This document shows positions 11,701-23,742 of a DNA stretch of 64,000 nt, one piece after another. Position 1 is the stretch's first letter. Every line of letters begins with the position of its first letter. Source of the stretch: Casuarina equisetifolia (Eukaryota; Streptophyta; Magnoliopsida; Fagales; Casuarinaceae); contig CM052358.1 in assembly GCA_028551475.1 (NCBI GenBank), positions 27,244,853 to 27,308,852 on the forward strand. Direction: 5' to 3'. The notes under the pieces are model-generated. The model searched no databases. It was not told the origin of the DNA and was given only the letters and a program-made list of their open reading frames with translations. The position numbers and the translations under genes are program-made.

Positions 11701-12660
11701 CATAGGAGCTTTGCCATCTTGTCCATCTACGTACTACTCCGTCAACAACGAGGCCCATTGAAATCTATAATCAAGTTGATTCATGCATCTTCTACATAAC
11801 AACTATCTAAACAAGAAAAGAAATTACAATGGATTGGTTATTAGAATATAAGACTATAATTAATATGCACTCAAAGACTGAGACTCAAGTTAGGACTTTT
11901 TGAAATCTTTATTGGCTAAAAGTTGCTCAAAGTCTACAACATTAAAACTTTATTAAAAAATCATTGCTCAACTTTTAATCATTTCTAATGTTTATAATTT
12001 AAAGCTCCATGAAAGAGTTAACGATAAAACAATAAGATAAACAAGAACCAACAAGAAGGTTAGCACGTGGTTTAATTCTACCTTATCATGTTGTTATGCA
12101 TATTGAAGTCACACTTACCGTTTATAAAATTGGGATTCATCAAATCACAGCATCACCCATGGATGAATCAACCACATAACAACATGGATGCACATACCTT
12201 AGTAGAACAAATCTAAGGAGCTTCTAATTGATTTTCTTTCATTTTTCCTCTCACCAATCAAGTAGGATCTCATGAAATTCTTTCATCACCTAGAACCCAT
12301 GAGGCACTCATCACAAACTTGTAGTCAAACCCCTTTCAAGGCTTTCTTCAACAACCAGATAGCTTCATTAAGGGTACTATTTTGTTGAAACAACTTGCCC
12401 ACCAAGTTCTTCCATACCTTATATATTTATATAGGAAAATTATTATTTTTACAATTACATAAATACCCTTACTGATTAGGATTTTATAACTTCACCATTT
12501 GCACAAATATCCATACTCCACCAACTATACATCAAATGGCCATGGTTCAAAAGGTTAATTTCCATAAATTTAGAAGGGCCAATGATTATGAAGCTTTGAT
12601 CAAATAATATCCTACAGGTTTCAAAATCCAAGTGTGGGGAAATGTTACCTACAACCTCAA
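11701..12660. other. TNL downstream spacer
   Basis: No gene is seen. The region near 11850-12140 (AAATCTTTATTGGCTAAAAGTTGCTCAAAGTCT) resembles 48820-49060 next to another C-JID relic, so it is duplicated TNL 3' DNA. Confidence 0.4.
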
Positions 12661-13159
12661 CTAATTTTGAATGTTCATCCTTGCATACTCGATGTGCCTA
12701 ACATGCCACCCCTACATTGAGGTTGCATGACTCAGTTGAAGCATCAATGTAGCCAATATTGAGCATATGTTCCTTAAACCACTCATTCCCTACATAAACC
12801 CAAAATTCATTTAGTCCAATGGAAGGGACTTCAGGGGCGCAAAGGAGTAAGGATGCATTTGTACCTAGCTTATTATCCTTAAAATTACAAAGAAAGTTGG
12901 GAAAAGCATGATCCTTGCCATCAAATATCTTATAATTTAGATTTTCACGATAATCAAGACTTTGTTTTTCTTTTTTTCCTTTAGAATTGCGTAGCTCATG
13001 GACTGGATAATAAATTAACAAAGCACATCCATCCCACTTCCCATCTAACCATTCAAAGCAACTTGTCATTATTCCAAAAGAACTAGGGATTCTCCTATTG
13101 AACCACTTTGGAGTTCTAGATACCAATGTAAGACCTATGGTATTACAATGTTTTGTAAG
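12661..13159 (-). pseudogene. C-JID exon of TNL 2
   Basis: After a TTGTACAG acceptor the frame reads PKWFNRRIPSSFG, WDGCALLIYYPVHEL, FPNFLCNF, LCAPEVPSIGLNEFWVYV and ASTESCNLNVGVA. This is the C-terminal jelly-roll/Ig-like domain found after the LRRs in TNLs. The frame runs open until a stop at 12698, but the typical ending WHVRHIEYARMNI is found one frame over down to 12661. This domain is the most widely preserved piece of TNLs in the window. Confidence 0.85.
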
Positions 13160-13263
13160 CTGTACAATAAAAAACAAGAAGAATAAAATGTTATGATCTA
13201 TGATTCACAATAGTCTCTACTACTTTCAAAAACTAGAAGGAAATAAAAAGACTCATTGCTGAA

Positions 13264-14931
13264 AAACCACCACTTGTTGGAGCTGAATATTGCTTTAGGA
13301 TCTTGCACGGATTGCCTTCATAATCAATTTAGGCGACCACAAAAGTGATATCATTATGCAACCCTTCAATGCTTTTAGCATAAAAAGTATTAAGTGATTG
13401 ACAATTGTACAATTCCAACCATTCTAGACTTAATGGCAACTTTGGCAATGCAACAAGTTAAGAACAATCATTTAAGTAAAGATGGGAAAGGGAGGAAAGT
13501 TGAACCAAATCAGGTATTGTCATAAAATCATTCCCAACCAAACTTAAAAACTTAAGTGAGGATGAGGAACCCAAACATTAAGGAATCATTCCATCTACTA
13601 GATTACAATAACCTAAATTTAGCTCTTTTAATACTCTAATACATGACAATAAGGACTCTGGCAATGTTTGGATTTTCCTACAATAACACAAGTGAAGGGC
13701 AACAAGCTTAGGAAGTTGGTAAAGGCAAATTGGTATTGTTGTAAACTTATTTCCAGAAAGATTTAAAAACTCAATTGAAAATAAATAAACAAAACTAGTT
13801 GGGAAATCTGCATTGGTCAAATCAAGAAAACTTAGATCTAATATTTTTAAAGAGCTAAAACCTAAGAACAACTTTGGAACCCAAAGACCAGATGGCTTTA
13901 AGCCTTGATCTTCGATGCTTAAATGTCCTATGAAATGATGATGAGAAATGAAGATGTCCAAGAAATTTTTCTTCACAGACGCCATAAAATAACCTTGATT
14001 TAGGTTACTATTCAAGAAATTAGTCCCTAACCTATCAATAATAATAATGCTCCTACAACTCAAGTGACCACATAAATTGAGATTTTCAATTGATGACAAA
14101 CTTTGAAATGATAATGGTAACTCCTTAATGGTAGTCCCAACCAAATCAAGAAATTTTAAAGATCTCATACTCCCTACAATATTAGGAAACTTCATAAGCT
14201 TTGAACAACCAGCAAGATTAAAATAGGTAAGAGATTCTAGGTTGATCTCTTTTAGGAGATTCTTAAGCCTTCAACATCCTTCCAAATCCAATTTCTCGAG
14301 TCGCTTCATAAATCCAAGGGATGAGTGGAGGCTAGACAAATTTGTACAATATTAAAGATCTAACTCCTTAAGGTCTGGGATTTCACTTAAATCTTGCATC
14401 TCAATCAAGTTATGGGAAAAACTCATGTCAATGTATTTTAGTTTATCAAACATCTATTACAAAAAAAGGAAAAGGTATTAATATAAAAAAATTATAGAAG
14501 TAAGATGAAGAACTTAAAAAATATATTTACATAAACCAAAATCTCACCTTTAATCCATCCAATTGACAAATGCAACTATAAGACATTTTGAATGCAACAA
14601 GATTCTTTAGTCAGAAACTAGGAGGCAAAGATTTGAAAGGATATCCAACAAATTGCAAATATCATAACTCATTGCTTAACCTCAAATTTGAAAAATCTCC
14701 ATACCAGTGCAAAATAGGAAATCCATAAGTATGTACTCTTTCATAAGATCCACGATCACCACAAATGAGTATTTTCAATTTTTTCAATTTTGAGAAACCT
14801 TCACAACTTAGCTCCATTTTTGGTACATGTAATGGTAATTTTGAAATAACGCTTTCAACATCCGCAATTGAAGACACTCCCATGCTTGAAAACACTGGTT
14901 GTAATATCATACCCTTGACCATATTAGTTTC
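13264..14931 (-). pseudogene. LRR exons of TNL 2
   Basis: The first LRR exon (14931-14548) follows a TTTCTAG acceptor and begins ETNMVKGMILQP; it carries two in-frame TGA codons. The long exon (14453-13264) carries plant LRRs of the LxxLxxLxL type, best seen in LKFLDLVGTTIKELPLSF, IEFLNLSGNKFTTIPICL and LKELNLGYCNLVDGMIP, with a clean 205-residue open stretch at 14195-13578. Stops occur on both sides of that stretch. By family the LRRs set effector specificity. Confidence 0.85.
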
Positions 14932-15042
14932 CTAGAAACAAAACAACCTAAAATTAATGGGATAAAAATGCTTATAGGATATTTAAAAGAATTGGCATGA
15001 AAAATATATTTTTATAAATCACATACATATAAATTAACTTAC

Positions 15043-16127
15043 AGTATTGTTATTCAATATCAACAATATCTTCAAGATTTGACAATCTACTACGTCTTCC
15101 AAGCTCATTTGCAGATTCATAATATACAATTTGTTGACCCATTTCTTTAATCAAATTATGCATCACAAATTGTCCTTCAAAGTCTTTTATAAGACATTTA
15201 TCCCTAAGGACCTCAATATCAATGATTAAATATGGATTAAGACATCCTAATATTCGTTGGTCATAATTTCCATTGAACAAATGTGCAATATCCAAAAGCA
15301 AGTTTTTTTTAGAATCCTCCAATCCATCAAAAGTTATTTTAAGTTTATCAAAAATGTCCTTCTTCATATTTCCCTTTGCCTTTAGTTGTTTTAGGGCCAT
15401 TTTCCATGCATCTATCCTCCTACCAAATAAATGGGATCCAAGAACTTCAATAGCTAATGGAAGTCCTTCAGTATAATACACAATATCCTTGGACAATTTT
15501 ACATACGTTTCTTTAAGATGGTTCATTCGAAAGGCTTTCCAACAAAAGAGTTCCAAAGAGTCATCCTCACTTAACTCCATAATCTCATATATCTTATTCA
15601 TATATCTTTCCAATAAGTGCCAATCCCTACTTGTTACAATAACTCTACTTCCATGACCAAACAAAACTTGACTTCCTAATAATGCTTTTAGTTGGTCTTC
15701 TATGTCTACATTGTCGAGAACTATAAAAACATTTTTATTATGTATTGACCTCAATATCATGTCAATTCTTGAATACATATTCCATATCTTTACTCCACTT
15801 TCTTGTAAAATCTCAAAAACAATTTGTGTTTATAGATGGACAACATTATGATTTTGTGTCACTTCTCTAACATGAGCAACAAAGCAACTTGCTTCAAATT
15901 TAAAAGATACTCGATCATAGATGACTCTAGCCAAAGTTGTTTTACCAACTCCTCCCATCCCACAAATTCCTATAAAATGAACATCATCAAACCCTATAGA
16001 AAGTAAGGAGATCAATTCTGAAGCTCGAGAATCAATTCCAACCAATCCATTGAAAATGTTTGAAGGTCTACGATTTACTTCATCAAGTATCTTTTGACTA
16101 ATTTCTTCAACAATACTAGCCTCGTGC
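15043..16127 (-). pseudogene. NB-ARC exon of TNL 2
   Basis: The exon starts after a TTTTTTTACAG acceptor. Motifs in order: LVGIDSRASEL linker; P-loop GMGGVGKTT; kinase-2 KNVFIVLDNVD; RNBS-B GSRVIVTSRD; RNBS-C region LELFCWKAF; GLPLAIEVLGSHLFG; RNBS-D LLLDIAHLFNG; and VMHNLIKEMG at the MHD position, with Asn in place of Asp. The frame is the same on both sides of a single TAA (15832-15830), at a spot where relatives have Gln (HLQ-x-Q), so one C-to-T change (CAA to TAA) would explain it. Near 15057 the frame is lost just before the donor, where NNNT is expected. By family this is the ATP/ADP switch of the receptor. Confidence 0.9.
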
Positions 16128-16276
16128 CTGTAAAAAAAATTAAATTAAAATCACCATAAAAACAAAACAAAAGTTTCCCTGAACGGTTCAGTTTCACAAA
16201 CCAAGTAAATAAAACTTATTATCCTAATCATGAGAGTGTAAGCCAAGTTTAGGGCGGCAATTTGCAATGATTATAC

Positions 16277-16772
16277 CTGTTTGATATATGCCATCCACAA
16301 AGATGACCAACGTCTTTCAAAGCTGCTCTCCACCTTTTCATTTGTTCTTCATCAACATTTGTATTTTCACTATGTCTTGCAAAAGCTTCTGCAAAACGAC
16401 CTTTTTGCTTGCGTACATCATAAGGGTCGACATCATGGAACACAGGAAAAACTTTCAACCCAGTGTTTGATCTGCATTTCATGATCTCTGTTAGCTCAAT
16501 TAAGCACAATGTAGAGAAAGAAAACCTCTTTGAGATTATAACAATTGCAAATCGGGATTTTTGTATTGCTTTCAAGAGTTCTTGGGAAATATATTTTCCT
16601 TGCTCTAGTTTCTCATCATCTCGGTGATAATCCCTTTCCGCTTCAAAGCAGCATATAAATGGTCTGTAAAACCTTTTCGAGTATCTTCACCATGAAAACT
16701 AAGAAAAACATCATATATCCATGAAGAAGCAGTAGAAGAAGAGGAAGATCCCATAGTATGCATGAACGCCAT
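16277..16772 (-). pseudogene. TIR exon of TNL 2
   Basis: The first ATG is at 16772. The TIR begins YDVFLSFHGEDTRKGF (family usual: SFRGEDTR) and reads to KGIIT. It then shifts frame: the expected charged segment after KGI-T (RDDEKLEQGKYIS) is present but in another frame, as if a number of bases not divisible by three was lost near 16618. The second half (SRFAIVIISKRFSFSTLCLIELTEI, VFPVFHDVDPYDVRKQKGRFAEAF) is open. Trp in the usual S-T-W-C-L is Leu here. The exon ends in a good AG/GTATAA donor at 16277/16276. By family, the TIR oligomerises and acts as an NADase on activation. Confidence 0.85.
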
Positions 16773-18660
16773 TGAGGAGTATCTCAAGAAGAATAAGATC
16801 ACTAGCAAATGAAAGAAGTAAAAGGATTTGAGATGAAGAATATCTAGGGAAGAATAAGATCACCGGTAGATAAGATCAACGCCAATTCCACGCGTCTGTC
16901 GGTCCTGCTTTTTGACCATCCGGCGCATGGTGGGGTAGCTGGTTCGTACGCTGAATATATTCCACAACACGTCCTGTAACTTGTAAAAGTGAAAAAGTGA
17001 AATCAATTTATATTGCTTTTTTTTTTAAGAATAATTACAATGTAATTATGGTTTGGTTCCACTTGACGTCTACAAGAGGCTTTGTGAAGTTGGCTAGAAA
17101 TAAAAATGTCTGTCCCTACTACTTTAGAAAAGCAAAACTCAGTGATTAGCAAGACCCTTAAATAATCTTCATACCTAACTAAAGTGCACAAGTTATTATA
17201 ATGTTGCAGAAAATTTTCAAAGAGTCCTGTGTAGGAAAAAGTGGTTAAGATGAGGAAACTTCTAGGACACTTGTAAGTTATAAATGAAACTTTTATTCAT
17301 ATTGTGCTCAATTTTCTTTGTGATGGATTTGCCATCCATGACAAACTTTTAGCAAACTGAAGATGAGCTTGGCTGAGCGCACTTTGGTTAGAAAATGAAG
17401 AAAACAAAATTACAAGTTTTGCTGGTTGCTTTAGCTCTTGAAAATAATATCAATATTCATTTGAACTATCATTCTAGACTTAAATAAGTGATGCAAGAAA
17501 CAATATTAAATAACATTTGAGACTTGGGTTGTTGGTTGCTACAAATCCATCTTAGAAGTTTTTTTTAGATTATTTATTTTCTATAATTAAGTAAATAATC
17601 TTCGATGTCTGTTGACCAATAGTCATAATTTACAATCAAACGCACATGGTTGCAAAATGCTTAAACCACGTAAGTATTTTAAATTAATTTTGTGACAAGC
17701 GCGACTGGTTCAATTTATTAGAAGTAATAGATGTTTATCTAGGAAATATTTGAGTACTCAGAAAAACAAAAAGTGTACAATTAAAGCGAACCCTCTACAT
17801 TTTGACAATTTTAATAGTTAAAAATGCTCCTTAAATGTAATAACGAACTATATTTTTAGTTAAAGTTTTATCAACCTATACGTCTCTGTTTGAGAAGATA
17901 AAACATTTTTTTTTTGAAAAACCCAAAATCCACTTAATCAAGAATTTCTTATTTATGTAGTAGTAATTTCGAAGCATCACTGAAATTTCTAAGTGGCGTG
18001 TAGGAGTAGAAGTTCAGTTCTTGCTTTTTTTACATGGACGTCAAAGGCAGACGCGAGAACAACGTCGAAAAGGCATATATAATTGCAGAGCAATTATGAT
18101 AATGTTACACGTTGGCTTCGCACCAGCGAAATCTTAAGCTTTTCTTTCGATGCGGCTATTGCAGAGTTCGAGATCTATAATGTCGCTTGATTGAAAGGAA
18201 AGGTGGCAGGAAAGAAATCTACTTGATTCCCCTTCCCGCCACACAAAAAGCAAAGTAGAGATTAGCATATTGCTTGCACTAAATACGATATCGAGTGTCG
18301 TGCAATGGAAGAATTGCTAGGCATAAAACTCATGGACTCTTAAATGCACAAGTGTCTGACACTTTGTTATTATGCATTAGCAATTTTTATTTTTATTTTT
18401 TAAGATTCAAAACTCCATTAAACTTTGTTTCATGATTTAAACTAAGAAGTAAATTGTCCACTCTAAAATATATTTAACTTTAATAAAAAATATAATCAAG
18501 GGATTTGAACTAAAGATATTTACTTTATAAAATTTACTACATAATTCCTCTCTCCAATCTTGACAACATCTTGAGGGATATGTATCAAGCACTTTCTTAA
18601 TAGATTTGTTTGAAGAATCAACAAACACAGGGACTAACTCATGAAGGTAATACAACTGTG
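16773..18660. promoter_or_regulatory. Upstream region of TNL 2 and spacer
   Basis: The segment at about 16870-16990 (CCAATTCCACGCGT, GTCGGTCCTG, TTTTTGACCATCC) is the prototype of a module repeated at least five more times in the window. It holds a W-box core (TTGACC at 16912-16917), about 140 bases upstream of the TNL start; use by WRKY factors is an inference. A further module with the palindrome at 18079-18097 lies at about 18030-18130. The rest is AT-rich with no gene seen. Confidence 0.45.
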
Positions 18661-21250
18661 CTCCCCGAATAAGCTCCAAATGTCTACTTGGCCAAGCAAA
18701 AGGGATGCATATCTGCTTCCTCTTGCCCTAGACATGGCTCGCAAGAAATCTATACGATGTTCCCACCACCTTAAGAGGCATATCCCTGTTTAGCATGAAT
18801 TTCGAACCATCTCCATTAATTCCCACTTTCTGCAGGTTATTAAAAATTTCGAAAAGCGATCAACGAAATATGTCATATGTCGGAGAACAAAGTTGTGTTC
18901 ATTCCTCTTTTTTTTTTTTTTTTGGTTTTTAGTCAGTGGACGTTAAAAGCTGGGACCGTTCCCTTCTTTTGAGGTGGGGAGCGCAAAAGCAAATATAATT
19001 GCACTGCAATTATACAAAAGATTCCATGTTGGCTCTCGTCTGGTTGCCTTTACAACACCAACTCCACGCGTGTTAAGACAAAGACGAAAAGACTTACCTA
19101 CCTTTCATTAAACCCCGTTTGACGCGGTTAAGACACAGGACGAGGTCGAGAAAACCTTCTGGTTGGATGTTGGGGCCAGAGAAATTTCCGTGACGTTTTG
19201 TAACTTAAATTTCGAATGATCTTATACAAACTGCGTGATCAATCAGAAGATTCTGCAAAAGAGGTGAACATGCAGGAATTTCGAGGACGTTTACAGCAAC
19301 GGAAACTCGAGAAGAATCCTTCCACTCCTGTTTGATGAGTGTAATGCATTACCACGTTGTATTCAAACGAGCTTTTAAACTTTTAAAAGAGTTTCCAAAA
19401 GAATCAACATTTTAACAAAGTAATAACACAAGTAAATTTCTAAGTTGACAACCATAAAAATAAGTTGAAAGTCCCATTTTAGTCCATGATTTGGTTTTGT
19501 GATAAGGTTCAATCAAGTTGGGTATTTGAATATGCAAGCCACTTAGATACTTTTGATGATTTTGAAATGATTTAATTTTAATAATTTTAGAATGAGTTCA
19601 CATCAGAAGATTGGCCCCTCATTAGGTTTCAGCCCCCTTTGTATTTTTGAAATCTGTACATCCATCAAATAGGGTAGGATAAGATTTAGGACTTAGTGAA
19701 GTTCAATACTTCCATTAAAGCTTAGATAGTAAAGCAAAACAATCAGTTATCAAAATTCCCTTAAATAAATAGTTGAATAAAGTAAAGCAACAGGATTTAA
19801 GAATTCCCAACTACGTTACGCTTCCTACTAATCCGTACTAAAAGCAGTTTAAGAATCTATCTATCCCATGATCAAGCAATCAGTCTTTGATATTGCTCAC
19901 GATAAAAACAAATAGCCATCAATCTTATATATTCCAGAGTTCAAAACTAATAGCTCAATTTCTTAGATCCCTCTCTCGCTAACCATAATTTTACTTTGGC
20001 TTAAATGTCTTCATGAAACACCAAACGATGATGATGATAATATAATATTTACAAGTCTTCATTTGAAAAAGGAGTCCTTAAAGACTACAACTAGAAAGCA
20101 GAATTCTTTTAATAGGCAAGAAGACTGATTATTACAAGAAGCACAGGAACTAGGTCATACAATAGCAGCACAACTGCACTCTCGGAAACCAATTTTTGGG
20201 TATAAGCTCCCAAAATCTACTTGGCCTGCAAAACGAGTGCATATCTGCTTCCTCTTGTCATAGACATGGCTGGCAAGATATGTAAAGGATATTCCCACAA
20301 ACTTTAGAGGCATATCTCACTATTTAGTATGAATTTTCCCAAACATCTCCATTCGTTCTCACTTTCTGTAGGTTATTACAAATTTAGAGGAGCGATCAAC
20401 GAAATCTTTAACTCGCAAAGAAGAAAGTTCTGTTCATATTACGTCTTTCTGTCAGTTGACGTTAAAAGCTGGGACCGTTCTTTCTTCTGAAAGTGGTGAC
20501 GCAAAAGCAGAATAATTGCACTGCAATTATACGGAAGGTTCCATTTTGTCTCTCAGACTCCAACCAAGCTGCCTTTCAAGACCAACTTCACACGTTCATT
20601 AGTGTTCCTTTACGACCTGAGCAGTGGTGAATGTATTCAGGAAGATAAAGGGGAATATTTCTGCACCAGGTAAATGTTGACTACCTTTCTTTAGACCCCG
20701 TTTGATGCGGCTAGCGCAGAGTACGAGGTCAACAAGACCTTCTGATTGGATGTTGGGCGCAAGGAAATCTACATGATATTTCTTAGCTTAAATTTCTAAG
20801 GATCTTATCCAAAGTGCGAAATCAACCAGGATATCTTTCAAAAGAGGTAAACAGGTGGAATTTTCGAAGACGCTTACAGCAAAAGAAACTTAAGAAGATC
20901 CCTCCCATTTGTGTTTGAGTGTAATGCACTACCAAGTTGTCTTCAAAAGAACTTTTAAACTTTAAAAGAATTTTCAAAAGAATCAACATCTTATTAAAGT
21001 AATTACCCAAGTAAATTTTTAAGTTGTTGACGCTAAAGTTAGCTGAAAGTCCCATTTAGTTCATAATTTAGTTTTGTGTTAAGGCTCAAATGAGTCGGGT
21101 ATTTAAGTATGAAAGCCACTCAACTACTTTTAATGATTTTAAAATGAGGCAGCATCAGAAGATTAGCCCTTCATTAGGTGCCAATCTTTCTTTAGTCCCT
21201 TTGTATCCCAAAGATTTCTAAAGCAATATCATAGATGGCCAATCAATTAA
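18661..21250. repeat. Pair of about 1-kb direct repeats of TNL-upstream DNA
   Basis: About 18670-19700 and 20200-21250 align over their lengths. Shared phrases include ATATCTGCTTCCTCTTG, TAGACATGGCT, TTTCTG(C/T)AGGTTATTA, GCGATCAACGAAAT, GACGTTAAAAGCTGGGACCGTTC and AATTGCACTGCAATTATAC. They also share CATCAGAAGATT...CCCTCATTAGG/CCTTCATTAGG. Each carries the palindrome and a CACCAACTCCACGCG-like phrase seen upstream of TNL 2. No coding frame is supported. Confidence 0.65.
18995..19013. repeat. Palindrome ATAATTGCA-C-TGCAATTAT
   Basis: A perfect 9+1+9 inverted repeat. The identical 19-mer occurs at 20512-20530 and 23785-23803, and a variant with an 8+3+8 layout at 18079-18097. Decayed versions are seen near 22610, 23325 and 49890. 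The motif always sits in the same sequence context (GACGT(C/T)AAA...AAAAGCA... before it and a GTTCCAT/TTCCATGTTGGCT-like phrase after it). Confidence 0.8.
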
Positions 21251-23742
21251 AAGAAAGTGATAAAGTTAAGATAATCTTACCCATATTATGTGATATTTTG
21301 TTGTCTATTATTTAGATTTTCATCACTTTCATAATATAGCTTTAATTTAATTCAATTAAATCATACATATCATTGAATATATTTTATTTCCATATTTGTT
21401 GTCATAAAATTCCACCAATATTAAAATATTGATATTTATATTTAACTTTATAAGATAAATTGCCCGATTTTTTGAAGTTTCAGCACTTATGTTATTTAGT
21501 TTTTAGTTTAACAAGATTATACATCCTTAATTGTGTTAAGTTGCTTCTTTAACCTTTGAGCAGTAAGATAGAGGATGGTTCCACACCAGGGAAATAGTAT
21601 ACCTCAAGCCTCTCTCTAATTAAACTTTGGAGAAGTATTCATAGTGTTTTTGCATCCACTCGCATCATAAGTTGAGACGCTTTTTTTTTTTTTTTGAGGT
21701 GTCAAGTGCAAAAAAGAGATGCTTTGTGTAAAGAGCCAAAGTAGGTCCCGATTTTGTCTACATAAAGCAATACTAAACATATTCAAGAAGATAGAATTAA
21801 TAAATGTGATATTTTAATATATTCATATTTGTGAAAATGTGATTAATGGACAAAATTTCTAGGACTTTTTTGGTACAGGCAAAACTTGTAATCATATTGC
21901 TTTGCGGACTAGGCCTTCACCACTCCAGGAAAGCAATATATATATATAATGTTTTAGTGTAACCTTGAAGGATCTTCATATCTATGAAAGACGGTGAATT
22001 GAAAGACTATTATTATTCAAAATGAAATCCCATATCATATTAGAACATAGAATGATAATCAAAGCAACTAAAGAAAATAATTTGACTGCAAAAATTTTTA
22101 ATATATTTTCTTTTTAGCTTGCATTTACTATCTATGGGTTGAACATAGTAAATGAATATTTTAAAATAAAAAAATTGACATCCTAATTCTATTGGTGAAA
22201 ACAAAGAAAATTATATGAAAGGGGGCTTCTTTGTTTCCTAATATAAAATTTTATCTAGGACATGTCATTTTATATGACATTTGTAGGCTTTCAACCTTTA
22301 TTTTCTTTTATAGTTTTTGTAATTCTTGTAATACTAGATATGTCTCTATGCTTTCATATATTAATTTTTGTTAATATAAACTTATATTTCTAACAAAAGA
22401 AAAAAAGAGAGGGTAAATTATCAAAGCATCTTTAAAAGGAATAAACTTATGAAGAAGTGATCATCGTTGAGCATCAATACAAGGAGATTTCAAAAAAGCT
22501 TATTATAAAATTTCAGACTAGCTTCCAGGGAAAGTAAGTCATGTTTATTATATTTTAAGTGCATTGATGTCAAAAGTAGTACTTTTCTTTTGAAGTGGGG
22601 CCAAAAGCAAATCTAATTATAATGCAACTGTGAAAGGTTTCACATTCATTTTGCTATTGCTTGACTTGGCCTTTATAAAGTTCGAGGTCTAGAAAACATC
22701 CTGAAGGTTGTTAGGAAGAAATCACGTGATACCCATACTCACCAAGTCAGAAAATAGAACTCATTATTTGGTGTGACCTTTAAGTAATTTTAACATCTGA
22801 AAAAAGTATGTGAATTATCACAATGTTTAAAATAAATTTAAAAAATCAACTACGTAAATTAAATAAAAATGTTTAAAACAATGTTTCAAAAACTCAGCTA
22901 TGTGAAAAATCAAACTATTGAAACTTTCTGTTCATATTGCGTCTGTACACAATGTGTTCTTGCTGGATCTGAAACCAAGGACAACTTTTCAGTGTAACGA
23001 GGGGAAAACTTGGCCGTGCATGTCTTGGTCTAAAAGTAAATAATGCATAGTCATGACTTTTAGTGGCTACTTTAGCTCTTTTAAATAATTTCAACATTCA
23101 TTTGTATAGACACCAAAATCCTTTGCTAAGTATATTTTATTATTTAGTATGAATCTCAAAATCTCTCTATTCATCCCACCTTCCCATAAATTGTTGTAAA
23201 TTTAGAAGAACTATCAAAGAAATTTCTAAGTAGTTTGTAGGAGTTCATTCAGCCCATATAACCTTCTTTTTCTTTTTCTTTTTTTCCATTGATGTCAAAA
23301 GCAGAAATGTTTATCTTCTTTTACATATATAATTGCAAGGCAATGGTGCAGAATCACTACACACCTGACCCCTCTCTTAAATTCCAATATCGCTTCACAC
23401 CAACTTCTTTGTGCTTCTTTTTGACTTGCTCGCTTATGGTAGGGAAGCTAGGTCCCTATCATGTTTAGACTAAGTAGTGCTAAACATATTTTAATGGAAC
23501 GTAGAAGAAAAGAAAGGACATTACAGTACCAAAAATCTTGGCTTTTCTAGATGTTGTTGACAGTTGGCGGAAAAGAAATTTATGATGTATCCATTGTCGC
23601 CACCACTCGAAAAGCATCATTGCTAAAGCCGAAATCCATTTGCTAATGACTTGAGTGGTCTAAGTGAGGAAATTTCTAAGATGTTACTTTGTCTTATACA
23701 AATGAGAGTCTTCTAACTAAGACTTGGATAAATAGGAAAAGT
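21251..23742. other. Spacer with decayed TNL-upstream modules
   Basis: No gene is seen. Partial copies of the upstream module occur near 22560-22700 and 23260-23500 (TTCACACCAACTTC, TTTTTGACTTGCTCGC, GGTAGGGAAGCTAGG). A (TA)n run lies at about 21940-21952. The remaining sequence is AT-rich. Confidence 0.45.

Larger units (their letters stand above)
12661..16772 (-). pseudogene. TNL resistance gene 2: complete exon set, multiply broken
   Basis: This is the best-preserved TIR-NBS-LRR immune-receptor gene in the window. Exons inferred from splice sites, minus strand: TIR 16772-16277, NB-ARC 16127-15043, short LRR exon 14931-14548, long LRR exon 14453-13264, C-JID 13159-12661. Exon number, order and lengths match the usual TNL plan. 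Lesions: a frameshift in the TIR (near 16618); TAA at 15832-15830 in NB-ARC; a frame loss at the end of the NB-ARC exon; TGA at 14664-14662 and 14613-14611; stops in the long LRR exon near 14358, 14275 and 13578; and a donor changed from GTGAGT to ATGAGT near 13258. A frameshift near 12710 displaces the conserved C-terminal WHVRHIEYARMNI. An intracellular effector receptor by family, but not functional as assembled. Confidence 0.9.

Noticed and set aside
18437-18679. 80-codon minus-strand frame with LELIRGAQLYYLHELVPVFV
   Set aside because: Looks protein-like in its first half, but the related segment at 20.2 kb does not keep it and I could not recognise a family; not called.
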